Of a stretch of 64,000 nucleotides of DNA, positions 28,551 to 41,364 are shown one piece after another. A program made the position numbers and the translations under genes. The DNA comes from Euclidia mi. Its lineage: Eukaryota; Arthropoda; Insecta; Lepidoptera; Erebidae. Within the stretch, counting starts at the first letter, position 1. Every line of letters starts with the position of its first letter. Location: assembly GCA_944739405.2 (NCBI GenBank), contig OX123190.2, positions 60,531,805 through 60,595,804 on the forward strand. The letters are read 5' to 3'. The notes beneath the pieces are model-generated. The model ran no database searches. It saw only the letters and a list, made by a program, of their open reading frames with translations, and was not told the DNA's origin.

Positions 28551-31500
28551 AATACGGTTATCTTTTTAACGTTGAGCGGTAGTTGTTCTGTGAAGCTAAA
28601 GTTAATATTGTGTGAAATGTGGTCGGTCTTGCAAGCAGACCCTGAGCTCCATAAGACATAAAACTTGATGACGCTGGAAAGATAATAAAAACATATAATT
28701 GGCATTTAATAAAAGCTACCGACGAAGGAGACATATTCATAAACATCCTTACACCAAAACATACTATTCACTTTTTGCCATCAGGGTGTTTACACTGTTT
28801 ACTAATGACAAAATGTAATATGTTAGTGAATAATTATACACACCGCGCAATTTAAAGCTTTGCAAATTTTAGTATCACAATCAAAATCTATCAATCGTTG
28901 ATCATCCTACTATATACTACTGCTACTATAAGCGCGAAAGTTGGTAAGGACGGATTAATGAATGTTTCTTACTGGTGTACGCAAAAAGTACTAAAAATAT
29001 TTTAATGAAATCTTGCAGTAATAAAACCGACAAATCAAAATAGCACTTTTGTTGTTATGACAGACATTGTAGTAGTGTGTATTATATTATTTGTATGTAT
29101 TGTGTAGTAGGAACGAACAATTAACTTTATAGAACATTTTTTAGTGTCATATTCTCTTTTGTAGAATTTTCTAACCACGTTTCCATCCAAATAATCAATC
29201 AAAATCGTCTGTTGGCTGAACATATTATAAAAAAGAAAAATCTACCGCTACCGGTAGTTAGAAAGCCCGGTGTAGCAGCCCTATCTTCATCTGTTTACGG
29301 GCTCTGTCAGAGTTGGTTTCGTGTTCCTGCATCGCAGGGATGTCACGTTGTTGGTAATTGACATTCGGCTTCCTATTACGATAAGCTGTCTGACATTTTG
29401 CATTGTTTAAGGGTTTCGAGGTTTATTTTACTACCCGCAGATTTTGGTGTTAGATTGTAGGTTATCTTGCCTTGTATATAGTACTCATAAAATACTATTA
29501 CGCTCTAATAATTATCCTGGAAGCAGTAAAACTAACACTCATATATATCTTTTATTTTCTCTGACGCCGACGTTTCGACGTGGGTACACCAGCCGTGGTC
29601 AAGTTTTTCGTGCCATTCCGTTTAATCGCATATTATTATATATAAGATGACGTATTCATCGCAACAGATTAGAAAGATTCAAATGGGCACTTGACACCAT
29701 ATCAGCATTCGTTCAGCGACAATAATTGACTGTTATATATCATAATCACGATTAGGTATTTCCACTTAACGTCGTAAGAAATAATTTTTTAAAGTACTTC
29801 ACCTTTAATTTCAGACCTGACCTTCAGATTTCCGAGGCCTTACAATAAATTGCCAACATAAAAGTCAATAATACAATTTATTAACAATAAACCTTCATGT
29901 TCATCCATCTAAAAAGTATAATATAAAATTATTCGAAACAAAGTTCGCTAAGTTAACCTTTATTTTATATTTTACGATATCCGAACGTAAATTACTTAAG
30001 GCGTTATTATTTAGATCGTGAATTTGAACGTATATACAACCTATAAACTTTATACCTGTAAGTTATTTTCGATTTTGTGTGAAATGAGATATGAAAATAA
30101 ATAAATAAGATTATTTTATTGCTAGAAAGTAATAGAGTAGTTCTTAAAAATTGTCTAACACAGAAAAGTTTCGAGTTTCAAGGTAAAACCTTATTATGAC
30201 GTGGACCCATTTAGGTACAACAATATTGAAACTGCTACGTTCATATAGGACATGTGATACGTAGAATTTGTAGCATGTAATGATGGTGGCATACGCAGCC
30301 GCTGTAGCTGTGACGTGCACGTACTCGTAGCGCATACTAGACATGCTACGTGTGTGCGTTCTACGAGACAGCCGTGCTACAATAAAACCATAATAATTTC
30401 GACCATCCTGATAGTAGTGCGGTGGTTTGTGCTTAGCGTAGCTGATGCAACCTTCAAATAATAGAAGGAGAAAGAATGCTTACTCCTGAAAATGTTGGTT
30501 TTAAGGCTGCCTACACGTATGGCGCTGTGCATGAAGTGGTCGCCTCTCCGATGTCGGAGGGCCGTATGTAGTGGGTTCGATGTATGATTCTAACGTAACT
30601 TGTTGTTCTAGCGCTGGATATTCTTGGCGTCTTTTATTTGATTGTCTGTAGAACGCCTGCGCATCACGCGATATAGGGTCAACTGGCGTAAGTACATGTC
30701 TCTTTTTAAGCGACTTCAAAAAGTAGGAGGTTTACAATTCGACGACTGTTGTTATAATATAAAGAACATGCTAGACTATTTATTTACTTATCTGCTAGTT
30801 TTAATATTGTTAAAAAACTCCATAATATACGATACAAAATATTGCATTTAAAATTCATATAAATAGTAAATCGAAACAAATTTCAAAGTACACCATTTAT
30901 TCCTAATTTTACCAATCGCTGTAATAAAACGACTTCCCTGCTACCCACAATTGCAAATAACAAAAGTAATTAAACTAAAGCATGTGCACGTTGACAGCAA
31001 ATCGATTACAAACCGTTCCAAATTCGAACCCGCGAAAAAAGAATAGTTGTAAAAAGTTTTTATCAATTCGGAAATTCCTATATGCCGTCGTCACTACCTA
31101 CAGAATGGATTTTCAGATACAAATCGGTGCAACTTATATCGCTCTCGTTTCGAAATTTATTCGCTAACGATTTTTATTTTCGAACCAGTCGACCGAGGAG
31201 ATACGCGCTCAGGCATTTTGCGAAATGCAGCCAATCGTTGGGGAAATGTGAGAGTCAACAGGTGGTAAGATGTTTACAAGGATACTTAATTTGAAGCTGT
31301 GTACGTTTTGTATTTTCATTAAAAGAAACCACAATGTAATAAACCTATTGGGCCTTTTTCAAAGCATCCTTAACTTGTAATTTAAATATAATACTATAGA
31401 GTTGGTTAATTAGTGAAAGGTAAGGTTCGGAGGTCACCCAATGAAAACCTTACAATTTCAAGATTTGTACACATTTACAAGATTATATGTATGTAGGCGT

Positions 31501-32813
31501 ACTAATATTTTTAGAACATTCCAGTAGAGTAATTATTTAAAAATAGAACAACTGCCAGCCTTACAGACGCTTCAGAATGGATTACACCGTCTGTGGTCGC
31601 GAGGTGATGGTCAATATTCAAGAGATTAAATTGTCCCGGGTTTGATGCTTGCTCGTGCTGTTGATGATATAAACCCAAGAATCAGCATACAAAAATGGTA
31701 CTCCCTATGTTTTCCAATACACATTATATAACTTTAACTGTAACAATGCTTCCCTTGCGACAATAAACAATATCAATGACCTCCGTATTACAAATCGCAC
31801 TTTAATTAAAAGACGCTAATATATCTCGTTACCCGCAGTTTTCCCCGCAAACCTAGTTAGTTCACGGGCACGCAATCCATCGCTCCATCTTCGACGTATA
31901 ATCGTTACTAAACTTGATTATTTATATACGTCAAAGGACAATATTAACTTGAGCAAACTTTGTTCGTAATTATTGAGCATACAATATTCAAATTACGTTG
32001 CAAGTAAGAATAAATTATTGATTCGATTATTTATATTTAATGGCGCAGTGTACTTATTCCCTTATTGCACGCTTTGTTTAACGAGTTGAGAATAGTTTTT
32101 GGTGTGGTTGTGAAACTCATCACATTTTAGAAACAGCCCTATAAAAAGTTTCCTTTAGGGTCTTCTGCAATGTTGCAAAAGTATTTGTAACCGACGCTCC
32201 GATATCGCAATACCTTTCTTAATCGCTAATGGTTATCTCAAGAATATCAATATTTGAAAATGAGACGCGCTACGTAATTGCAGTTGAGAAAATACTGACT
32301 TTTACTGAACGTGTAAAACCTTAGATTAGCGCAATCCTCATAAGTATCGTAGCGTATGCCGTTTCGAAACCGCTCTAACTACTCTTAGAATTGTGAATTT
32401 CCAGTATTAGGCTAGCATTCTTGTTATAAATTCTTTTAAAAACCATTTCAATGAAGTCGATCCCAATGTTGGCAAACCGTTATTGGGTTATGTTAGAAAA
32501 TACTCTGTAGCAGCGCAGAGACCTAACTATGAGACCGGTAGACTTCGATAAACTTTCTTCAGTAAACTTACTATGAGGGCGCATTTCCCGCCGGGCGTTT
32601 GTACTCGCATGTTACTTTTTGTTGCTTATCATTTCATAGTCTTTGCTAACACTTTTATTCTCATGAAGTATTTTTCCTATCGGTGAAACATATTTCATGA
32701 GTATATTTAGAGAGATAAACTTGTAAGACTCGTCTTCGCCTACTAGATGTGTATTTTTAATGGGTTATTCCACTGCGCTCTAAGTTGTTCTTACCTATTA
32801 TAATAAATATTAT
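28551..32813. other. Long stretch without a recognised gene
   Basis: About 4.3 kb. Recognisable pieces: a Helitron-like scrap at 28912-29030; a phrase GACGCCGACGTTTCGACGTG at 29564 known to me as part of a widespread moth repeat; a TACGTAG-rich degraded insertion near 30230-30360; and possible tRNA-like SINE heads near 30510-30590 (GTGGGTTCGATG) and 31585-31650 (GTCTGTGGTCGCGAGGTGAT, GGGTTTGATGC). No conserved coding block is seen. The 72-residue minus-strand frame at 30501-30719 is not convincing. Confidence 0.5.
28912..29030 (+). mobile_element. Helitron-like scrap
   Basis: The words ACTATAAGCGCGAAAGTTGG, CGGATTAATGAATGTTTCTT and TTAATGAAATCTTGCAG follow the order of a common insect non-autonomous repeat. 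The 3' end is missing. Confidence 0.4.
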
Positions 32814-32824
32814 AAGGACCAAAA

Positions 32825-33054
32825 GTCCGTGTGATGACGGATTAAGAATACGGAATGTCACCACCCCATATCATCCCATGGGTGTCGTAAGATCTGACAG
32901 AGGGAGCATATTATGCAGAGAACAGCACTGTAAGAGAAGGAAAACTTGATACAAGCCCTATACCAACCCGTTTGGCCAGCGTGGTATAGTAGGCCAATTC
33001 CTCCTTTCAAAGGAGAGGCCTAGTCCAGCAGTGGACTGTTAAAGGCTGATGATG
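32825..33054 (+). mobile_element. RTE-mobilised SINE-like element with 11-bp target duplication
   Basis: AAGGACCAAAA lies at 32814-32824 and 33055-33065. The 230-bp unit runs from GTCCGTGTGATGACGG to GGCTGATGATG and matches the minus copy at 17608-17840. Non-coding. Confidence 0.85.
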
Positions 33055-33601
33055 AAGGACCAAAATAGTTCCACGCCAAAATAAAATAAATAGAGCCAGC
33101 ATAAAAGGCAAACCATAACTTACTTCTTTTGTACTCAAATAAAACATATGGTATAAATTTGACCGTTTTTAGGGTTCCGTACCTCGAAATTAAAAAACGG
33201 AACCCTTATAGGATCACTTTGTTATCCGTCTGTCTGTCCTTTTTCTCAGAAGCGCGTTGAGGTATCAAACTGAAAGGAAGGAAATGGGCGGAATCGTCCC
33301 CACCCATCAACAAAATTTAAATGTAGCTAAAAAAAATAAAAGATTATATTTTTTTTACTATGGGGATGTTGGCCAAAAGCATGGGGTTGTCATAGTAATT
33401 AACGGTTAAACAAATATTCCTATAAGTACGTATTTTTGACGATTATTTGTAAAACACCTACTCATTTATGTATTCATTACTGCAAAGTGAACATAGACCA
33501 GTAATATTAACACTCACTATTGTTATTTGCCTACTATGAGCATAATAAGAATGAATAATTAGAAGAAAATGAATTTAAATGATTCATTCATTTATATTAT
33601 A

Positions 33602-33777
33602 CTAGACGGCACCAGCGGCCTCGCCCACGTCAATTATACATATAAACCTATATCCTCTTGAATCATTCTATCGATTAAAAAAAAACCGCATTAAAACCCG
33701 TTGCGTAGTTTTTAAGATTTCAGCATCCATAGGGACAGACAGACAGAAGACAGACTTTGTTTTATACTATATAGTGA
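33602..33777 (-). mobile_element. Helitron-like repeat, reverse copy
   Basis: Minus strand A|TCACTATATAGTATAAAAC ... GACGTG..GCCTC..CGTCTAG|T. The same family in plus orientation is at 59038-59219. Both show TC/CTAG ends between host A and T. Confidence 0.7.
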
Positions 33778-33789
33778 TTATTATATAAG

Positions 33790-34184
33790 GGCAGCGATAG
33801 CCTAGAGGAGATACCAATGGACTGCCATGCAGAGGGAATCAGGTTCGAATCCATTGGTGCGCACCAATGACTTTTCGAATTTAAATGCGTCTTAAATTGT
33901 TAATAATCGCTTGCTCCGTGCCTTGGAGAGCACGTTAAACCGTCGGTCTCGGCTGTCATGAAGATGTTTGACAGTCATTACGTGGAGTCAGTACCCTCAA
34001 ATAAACTGATACTGGTCTTAACCATGGAATATCGCTATCCTTTTGGGTTGCGGAGGTCAGACGGCAGTCGCTCTGTGGAAAAGATGATATTCTGTAATAT
34101 CTGGTTAGACCAGTAAGCGGACCTCGGGCTCTAAGGCGTGTAAGTGTTGGATGCAACCGGGATAACGCTAGGGCAATGATGATT
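33790..34184 (+). mobile_element. tRNA-headed SINE, second full copy
   Basis: Starts GGCAGCGATAGCCTAG, keeps the B-box-like GGTTCGAATCC, and ends GGCAATGATGATT. It differs from 28139-28530 at scattered sites, so the two copies are independent insertions. No clear target duplication was found. Confidence 0.8.
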
Positions 34185-34499
34185 CATTTATATTTGTTAT
34201 TTTCCTATTATTCATTCATTATCATTTAAATGTTTAAAAATACATTATTTTTTATTTTGTATAGTTACTAAATCATGTTTTGTACTGTAATATAACCATA
34301 ATGTCAAAATAACTTACAAATGTAAAAAGAAAATATAGGTTAATTAATAATAATAAATTGATTTTTATTTATATATCCCACGGATTTAAGTAAAAAAAAG
34401 GATTTTAATCAAGTAGGGGATACTTAAGGTACACATTGGCATCAGTTTCATGTATGTTGGTATATGGGGACGGAGCCCATACATTTTTGCCCATAGTCC

Positions 34500-36150
34500 T
34501 TTATATCAAATAGTCAAGTCAATTGTCCCTTGAAGCTGTGAAAAAATCAGACTTCTAAGCCAACGCAATCAAAAGATACAGCCGTTTATGCTGAAAATTT
34601 CCACAAATTTTCGAAACTCTCAAAGGAATCAAAACCTACAGCGTACTTCCCGTAAACTCAGAATCTTGAAATTTGGTACGATGCAATGTCTTATAGCACA
34701 GATAAAGGAAAAATTGCGAAAAAAAGGAAAATTTTTGTTACATCATACCATATAATAATAATTTTAAAGTTATTACCATTTTCTCATGAAGACGTAGAGG
34801 TATTAAATTTCAATTCAAAGCAAATACTCAAGTCTATAATACCTTTAAGCTGTAACAAAATCAAACTTATATGTCAACGCAATAAAAAAAAAGCAATTTA
34901 AGCCAAATATTTTCTCGCAACTAATTGCAAGGGAATCAAAACTTACAGGGTACTTCCCGTGAACTCAGAATCTTGAAATTTGGTACCAAGCAATGTCTTA
35001 TAGCACAGATAAAGAAAAAATTGCGAAAACCGTAAATTTCTAGTTTCATCATGTAAAAAAAATATTTGTATTAATTTTAAAGTTACTACCCGTTTCCTCA
35101 TGAACGCGTAAAGTTATTAAATTGAAATTCATACCAAATACTCAAGTCTATAATAACTTTAAGCTGTAACAAAATCAAACCTCTATCTTAATGCAATCAA
35201 AAGAAACGGCAATTTTACTATTTTTCAAACTCGCAACTGCTGGCAAGGGAATCAAAACCTACAGGACATTTCCCGTAAACTCAGATTTCGTACGAACCGA
35301 CGTCTTATAGCACAGATAAGGGAAAAATTGCGAAAATACTACATTTTTAGTAACATCATATAATAAAAAAAAAATAAGTTACTTGCCTTTTCCTTATGAA
35401 CGCTTTGAGGTGTTAAATTGACATATCAAATACTCAAGTCTATAACATCTTTAAGCTGTAACAAAATCAAACTTCTGAGCCAACACAATTAAAAGATATA
35501 GCTGTTTATGCCGCAAATTTTTGAAACACACAAGGGAATCAAAACCTACAGGGTACTTTCCGTGAAGTTAGAATCTTGAAATTTGGCACGAGGTAACTTT
35601 TTATAGCACAGACTAAGGGAAAATTTCCACAAATGTAATTTTTTTGTTACATCATATAAAAAAACATTTTTTTAAATTTTAAAGTTACTACCTCTTTCCG
35701 CATGAACGCGTAGAGTTATTAAATTGAAATTTATATCAAATACTAAGATCTATAACACCGTTAAGTGTAATAAAATCTAACTTCTATGTCAACGAAATTA
35801 ACAGAAACAGTTTAAGCATATTTTGAAACTCGCATCTACTCGCAAGGTAACCAAAACCTACAAGATACTTTCCGTCAACTCAGAATCTTAAAATTTGGCA
35901 CGAAGCAACGTCTTATAACACAGATAAAGGAAAACTTGCGAAAACTGTAAATTTTTAGTTACATCATATAAATAAAATATTTTAATAGTTTTCAAGGTAC
36001 CCTTTTCCTCATGATCCCGTAGCTAGAGGTAAAAAATTGAAATTGATATCAAATGCTCAAATCAAAACTAAAGGGTACTTCCAGTCGATCTAGAATCTTG
36101 AAATTTGGCATAAAGCGACGTTTCACATAGGAAACATTTCGAAGACCTTA
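34500..36150. repeat. Tandem array, unit about 300 bp, five to six copies
   Basis: The word AAGCTGT (AAGTGT in the fifth unit) recurs at 34533, 34857, 35161, 35453 and 35763. Each is followed by ATCAAAACCTACAGGGTACTTCCCGT-like text, TCTTGAAATTTGG, CTTATAGCACAGATAAAGG and TTACATCATA. Units are diverged by perhaps 15-20%. Confidence 0.85.
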
Positions 36151-36259
36151 AATTTTTAGTTACATCACATATATTTTTTTAATAATTATTTATTATATAC
36201 CTACAGGTTTGTACGGAACCCTCGGTGCGCGAGTTCGACTCGCACTTGACCGGTTTATT

Positions 36260-36690
36260 TTTAGGTTATAAGATGAAATCGGTACGTATATTCAGCAAAT
36301 AGGATAGCTTTAATTTATTTTCTAGTGCAAACATAACCCTGTTACATTTCAATGTAAATAAGGGTTTCAATGTATAAACAGTGGTTATCAATCGCGAGGT
36401 TGACCGCGGCTTCCGCTCGGTAACCACATAGATCAATCAAGCAAACAACTCTACATGTTAATGTCTTCTGTATGAAATACTATTACCGGAATGTCCGCAT
36501 GAAATACTGATTTCCTTACGTGTGGTTGGATGAAAATAGCCACTAGAAATATTTGACATAATTATTTTTTATGGAGCGATATTTTTATGTGAAAGTAGAA
36601 TGACCAAAACTGGGCTATTTTGTGGCACGTTTGCTTCTAAACCATTCATATATCGAAAATCTTCTTTTATTTATAATATATATATATATA
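36260..36690. other. No recognised feature; AT microsatellite at 36676-36695
   Basis: AT-rich; a short (TA)n run directly precedes the SINE at 36696. Nothing else seen. Confidence 0.5.
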
Positions 36691-36695
36691 TATAT

Positions 36696-36956
36696 CGTTG
36701 GTCTCGCGGCATAAATGTGCGCGTGGGATTGGGAGGTCTCGGGTTCGATTCCCGGGTCGGACAAAGTGTTATTTGGTTTTTCCGTTAGGAAATTCTCAGT
36801 AGCAGCCCGGAGTCTGGTAATGTGCCCGGTACGGCAATAGACTCGCCCCCTATTACGTGGGACGTAAAAATTCATGGCGAAATGTGGGTGTAATATCACA
36901 CCTCTGCCTACCCCTTCGGGGATACAGGCGTGAGACTATAAAAAAATAAAATAAAT
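36696..36956 (+). mobile_element. tRNA-headed SINE (CTCGGGTTCGATTCCC family), plus copy
   Basis: Head CGTTGGTCTCGCGGCATAAA with B box CGGGTTCGATTCCCGG; body AGGAAATTCTCAGTAGCAG and CCTCTGCCTACCCCTTCGGG; A-rich end. Inserted in (TA)n sequence that also follows it, so the target duplication is masked. Confidence 0.85.
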
Positions 36957-37243
36957 ATATATACATATATATATTATGTTAAAGCGTATTGGGGATTTTT
37001 AGTTCTAAAATAAAAGTATCTGCGTTGTTCCGGTCATGACATTGCCATTTCATATTCAAAACTCATTAAGCAAATTTTGGCAAATGTTTACAGTTTCTTG
37101 CAAACTCCTTTTATTAGGGAAAAATTACATTCACAGTGCAAACAGTGTGACATAGCAGAATATTTTATATTTTCTTATTAGAAATTAAAAAAATATAAAA
37201 TAACACCAAATTTCATGATATTTTGAAACATGTATTGACTGCT

Positions 37244-37506
37244 TCGTTGGTCTCGCGGCATAAATATGCGCCTGTGATTGGGAGGTCTCGGGTTCGATTC
37301 CCGGGTCGGGCAAAGTGTTATTGGTTTTTTCCGTTAGGAAATTCTCAGTAGCAGTACGGAGTCTGGTAATGTGCCCGGTACTGCAATAGGCTCGCCCTCT
37401 ATTAAGTGGGACCTAAAAATTCAAGGCGAAATGTGGGTGTAATATTACACCTCTGCCTACCCCTTCGGGGATACAGGCGTGAGTCTATAAATAAATTAAA
37501 TAAAAA
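37244..37506 (+). mobile_element. tRNA-headed SINE (CTCGGGTTCGATTCCC family), plus copy
   Basis: Over 90% identical by eye to 36696-36956. The flanks GAAACATGTATTG (37225-37237) and GAAATGTATTG (37507-37517) look like a target duplication with a 2-base difference. Confidence 0.85.
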
Positions 37507-38299
37507 GAAATGTATTGTGGTGAACTATTTTCTATAAATAATATGTTTATCCTTTTTGCACGAAATAATATTCTGTACGTGTTTTGTATTTATCGAAAAT
37601 ATGGGAACATATTTTTATTATACTGGCATCCATAATGTCTTAAGTCAGTTATTTTAACATGAAAACAGTCGAATTGCTTTTTCACCTATCTATGCTAATA
37701 TCTTTAGAGTATTGTGGAAAATAAGTAATTTACTGTCCTTTATATTGAGTTGAGCAATCCTTTGTGGTCCAAACAAGTTTATTTCGTGTTGTCAAGACTC
37801 GTGGGTTGACTAAAGTATGAGACAGACTTTATTGGTAACATTAGTCTGTCGTCTGGACGTAGAACAACTAGCCGTGGCGAGGATTGCGGTTGAGTTAACT
37901 CTTTCTTTGCGGTACCTCGGCAGCAACACGTCTGTTCTTTGGACAAGTTATCTAATTCGGCGCTCAATATTTTTACATCACGGATATCGCCAGTCTGTGT
38001 AAGTGTTGCTTACTTTTCTTCTCAATTCTTACAATTCTCTCGTGTTCCCCTCACCGAATATTCAGACGAACTTTAATTCTTTGTTTCAGGAATTGAATGG
38101 AGTCTTATGTTTAGAATGCTACACATTAATTGAAGCTGTTGTAATTTTTGAGGTCATACCTGCACCACATTATGGTATACAATATATAAGCTCCTGCTTC
38201 ATTTTTAGATGATTTATTTGAAGAAGATTTACTATAACAAATAAAATGAAAAGTAACATAATAACTTTGTTTCATTTACCTATTAAGCATAAAACAGTG
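37507..38299. other. No recognised feature
   Basis: A moderately GC-balanced part at 37795-38005 has short open frames on both strands, without a family I recognise. It could be an LTR or other old repeat. Nothing else seen. Confidence 0.45.
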
Positions 38300-38518
38300 T
38301 AATTTTAAGATAAGATAAGATAAAATTTATTTGCTAAAAACATGTGTATACATACAGTTGCATGCAAGATGTTATACAGTAGGTACATTGTTATTTTTGT
38401 GCGACATGTTTGTCATATACGATGACGTGCAAATGTAATACATTAATAAAATTAGTTTTATAATGTCAATCAATAAATTGTAAAATAATAGATAGAATAT
38501 AATGTCAAAATTAATATA

Positions 38519-41360
38519 TCAGAATTTGTCAGTCAAATAATCATTAATATTATAAAATGCCTTATTAATCAAAAACAATTTAATTTTATTTTTAAATTCG
38601 GTATTGTTAAGTTCCTTCCAAGTCTTAGGTAGCTTATTAAATATGACTGGTGCCATGCATAGGACACTTTTGCGCATAAGTGCAGTCTTGGACGGGTTCA
38701 GACATAATTTGCTGTTATCACGCCGGTTTTGAGGAAACATATCTGTCACCCGTGAAAATAAATTAGGATTCTGTTTTACGAACAAAACCATTTCTAATAT
38801 ATATAAGGATGGCAACGTTAGTATCCTATATTGTTTAAAGGAAGGCTGACAGCTATCCGTTATTTTTAAATTAAACATTGATCTGAGGCATCTCTTTTGT
38901 GCTTTAAATATAATGTCTTTGTATGTTGAGTTGCCCCAGAACATGATTCCGTATCTGATAATTGATTCAGCCAGTGCGTAATAAGCAGTAAGTAGTGTAT
39001 CTGTACTAAGAGTTCGCGATAAAGTGTTTAACGCAAATGCACAACTGCTTAATCTTTTACTTAAGTTTTCAATATGAGCTTTCCAATTAAGGGCCCTATC
39101 GATTGTTAATCCTAAAAATATTGGTATATTGGTATTATTATAAATAATGTCAAAATTTATAGTTGTTAAACGTTGGCTAAAATTCATTATTAATGTCTTC
39201 TTTAGATTAATTTGTAAGTTATTATTATTTAACCAATCTATAATTGAGGTTAACGTATTATTTATATCATTTTCAAAAGTGTCCCGGGATTTACTTGTTA
39301 TTGTGATTGTGCTATCGTCAGCGAATAATGTCATAGGATGTATAGTAGCCTTAGGAAAGTCATTGATATATAGTGTAAAGAGAAGTGGTCCTAGAACGCT
39401 CCCCTGTGGTACTCCGTGTACTACCGTGCGGGCCTCAGATAAAGATTGTTCTTGTTACTTCTTGTTTTTTTACATTTATACTGCTTATTTGAGTGATTTG
39501 TGTCCGGTTACTAAGATAAGATTCAAATTGTTTACGTAGGTTTCCTCTTATCCCGTATGCGTCAAGTTTTTGTAAAAGAGTAGTGTGCTGTACACAGTCA
39601 AAAGCCTGGGTCATATCGCAAAATATTGAGGACACCGGTATATTTTTATCCATATTATTCAGTACCACATGTAGGAAATCATATATAGCCATGTTAATGG
39701 TTTTATTTTCCCTGAAGCCCTTCTGTTCATGGCATAGTATGTTGTTTTTTTCTAGGTATTTGTTTAAGTGTTTATTATAACATTTTTCAAATATCTTAGA
39801 AAATACAGGTATTAGAGAAATAGGTCTGTAATTCTCCATTAACTCTTTACACATTTTTTTATGTAAAGGCTTTATTATAGATATTTTAAGTGCAGCTGGA
39901 AAAATACCTTTGCTTATGCTTAAATTGATTACGTGATGCAAGGGTCCACATATTTCATTTGCAACTGCTTTAACTATTTTTGTACAGATGCCATCATACC
40001 CCACGCTACTAGTATTTTTTAAAGAATATATTATTTTTAAAACATCTCGTGGTAAACATGGGGGCATGAACATTGAATCTCTTTTGGCTAATATGTATTT
40101 GGTTACTGAAGCATTTGACTGATAATTAATTGATTTTATTTTGTCTACGAAATAATTATTAAATAAATTAGCAATATCATTAGGGTTGCTTACTTGCATT
40201 TTGTCTACAGTTAATTGACATATATAATTTTTCGGGACATTTAATTTTGATTCATTAATTAATTTCCAGGTAGTTTTATTTTTGTTCATTGATGTTTTTA
40301 TTTTTTATGTTTTGAAGTCATTCTGAACCCTTTTTGTCCGATTTATTATTCTTTTAAATAATTTCGAATAGTTTGTCAGTTTATTTTTATTATAAAGCGA
40401 TGGTTTGACTCTATATTGCCATAGCAATTGGCGTTTCTTTTTGCTACATAACTTAACCCCTCGTGATATCCAGGTTTTACGTTTATTTGAGTTGACTAAG
40501 ATAGTTTTTTTAGGAAAACATTGATCATAAAGTAATAAAACTATTTCATTGAAATTATTGTACGCTACATTTGTATCAGAGGATTTATATACATTAGAGA
40601 AAGATAAAGAATTAATATATTTTTTAAATTTTACTATAGTTTCTATGCTGTAATCGCGCTTTATTGTACGCCATCTCTTTAAGCAACATTGTCTCTCAAC
40701 TGGACATTTAAGTAATTGAGCCGTGTGGTCAGATAGAGCCAATTCTAGTACACTGGCTTTGCATGGTTGACTGAAATTATGCGCAAAATTGTCAATACAC
40801 GTTTAGCTTTTTAGGCGTGTGGGTTGATTAATAGCTAATTTTAAATTAAAGCTTAACAACAAATTTTTAAATTCTATTGAGTGACTGTTTCTTTTCAATA
40901 AATCTATATTAAAATCGCCTGTTATAACAATCTTTTTAAAACACTTTTTCACTAATTCTCTAAGCAAAAGTTCAAATTTTTCAAAGCATGAATTGAGGTT
41001 TTTTGTATTCGGTACTCTATATATACAAACTAGCACAATATTGTGGTCAGTTAGTTCTATGGCACAACATTCGAACATGCCACTAGTTGAGATTTTGGCT
41101 ACTTTTGGAATTTCTTTCCATCTAAGTCCAGTCTTGACAATAATACAAGCACCGCCTCTCTTGCATTTATTCGTACTGAAACAGGCTGCTAGATTATAGT
41201 TTGGAATATTCAGATGGTTTTCATAGCCTTCCATCATAAAATGCTCTGTAATGCATACCACATCCACATGTATATTTTTGTCTTCCAGTTCATTAAGACA
41301 GACTGTAAGTATATCTGATTTCGATAATAAGCCAGCGATGTTTTGATGTAAAATATACAA
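38519..41360 (-). pseudogene. LINE ORF2: endonuclease plus reverse transcriptase, several frame breaks
   Basis: Starts a few bases after the ORF1 stop (TAG near 41365), reading LYILHQNIAGLL. Endonuclease signatures: HQNIAG, CITEHF, GGACIIV, CIYRVPN, GDFNID. After a break near 40800 the linker (NKRKTWISRGVKLCSKKK) follows, then after another break near 40300 RT: TTWKLINE, NYRPISLIPVFSKIFEK, motif A FCDMTQAFDCV, then motif B (VPQGS) in another frame near 39400, motif C LFADDSTITI, thumb LGLTIDRALNWKAHI, IRYGIMFWGNS, QKRCLRSMFNL, LTLPSLYILEM, and the end FNKLPKTWKEL. The enzyme would nick target DNA and copy the element RNA there. Stops and frameshifts rule out activity. Closely related in layout to 2554-5157. 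Confidence 0.9.
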
Positions 41361-41364
41361 GTGA

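Larger units (their letters stand above)
33166..36256. mobile_element. Large non-autonomous element with internal ~300-bp satellite
   Basis: The left end has AGGGTTCCGTACCTCG ... ACGGAACCCTTATAGGATCAC. The right end has ACGGAACCCTCGGTGCGCG and CTCGCACTTGACCGGTTT, so AGGGTTCCGTAC is present in inverted orientation near both ends. I recognise these end phrases as those of a repeat common in moths. The interior holds a Helitron-like insert (33602-33777), a SINE (33790-34184) and a tandem array (34500-36150). No transposase. Confidence 0.6.

Noticed and set aside
30501..30719. 72-codon minus-strand frame as a host exon
   Set aside because: The plus strand has a B-box-like GTGGGTTCGATG here and a common moth repeat phrase follows; no good splice boundaries on both sides.
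36696..36770. tRNA gene with CGGGTTCGATTCCCGG loop
   Set aside because: B box and partial stem are tRNA-like, but the body, A-rich end and several further copies in the window show it is a SINE head.
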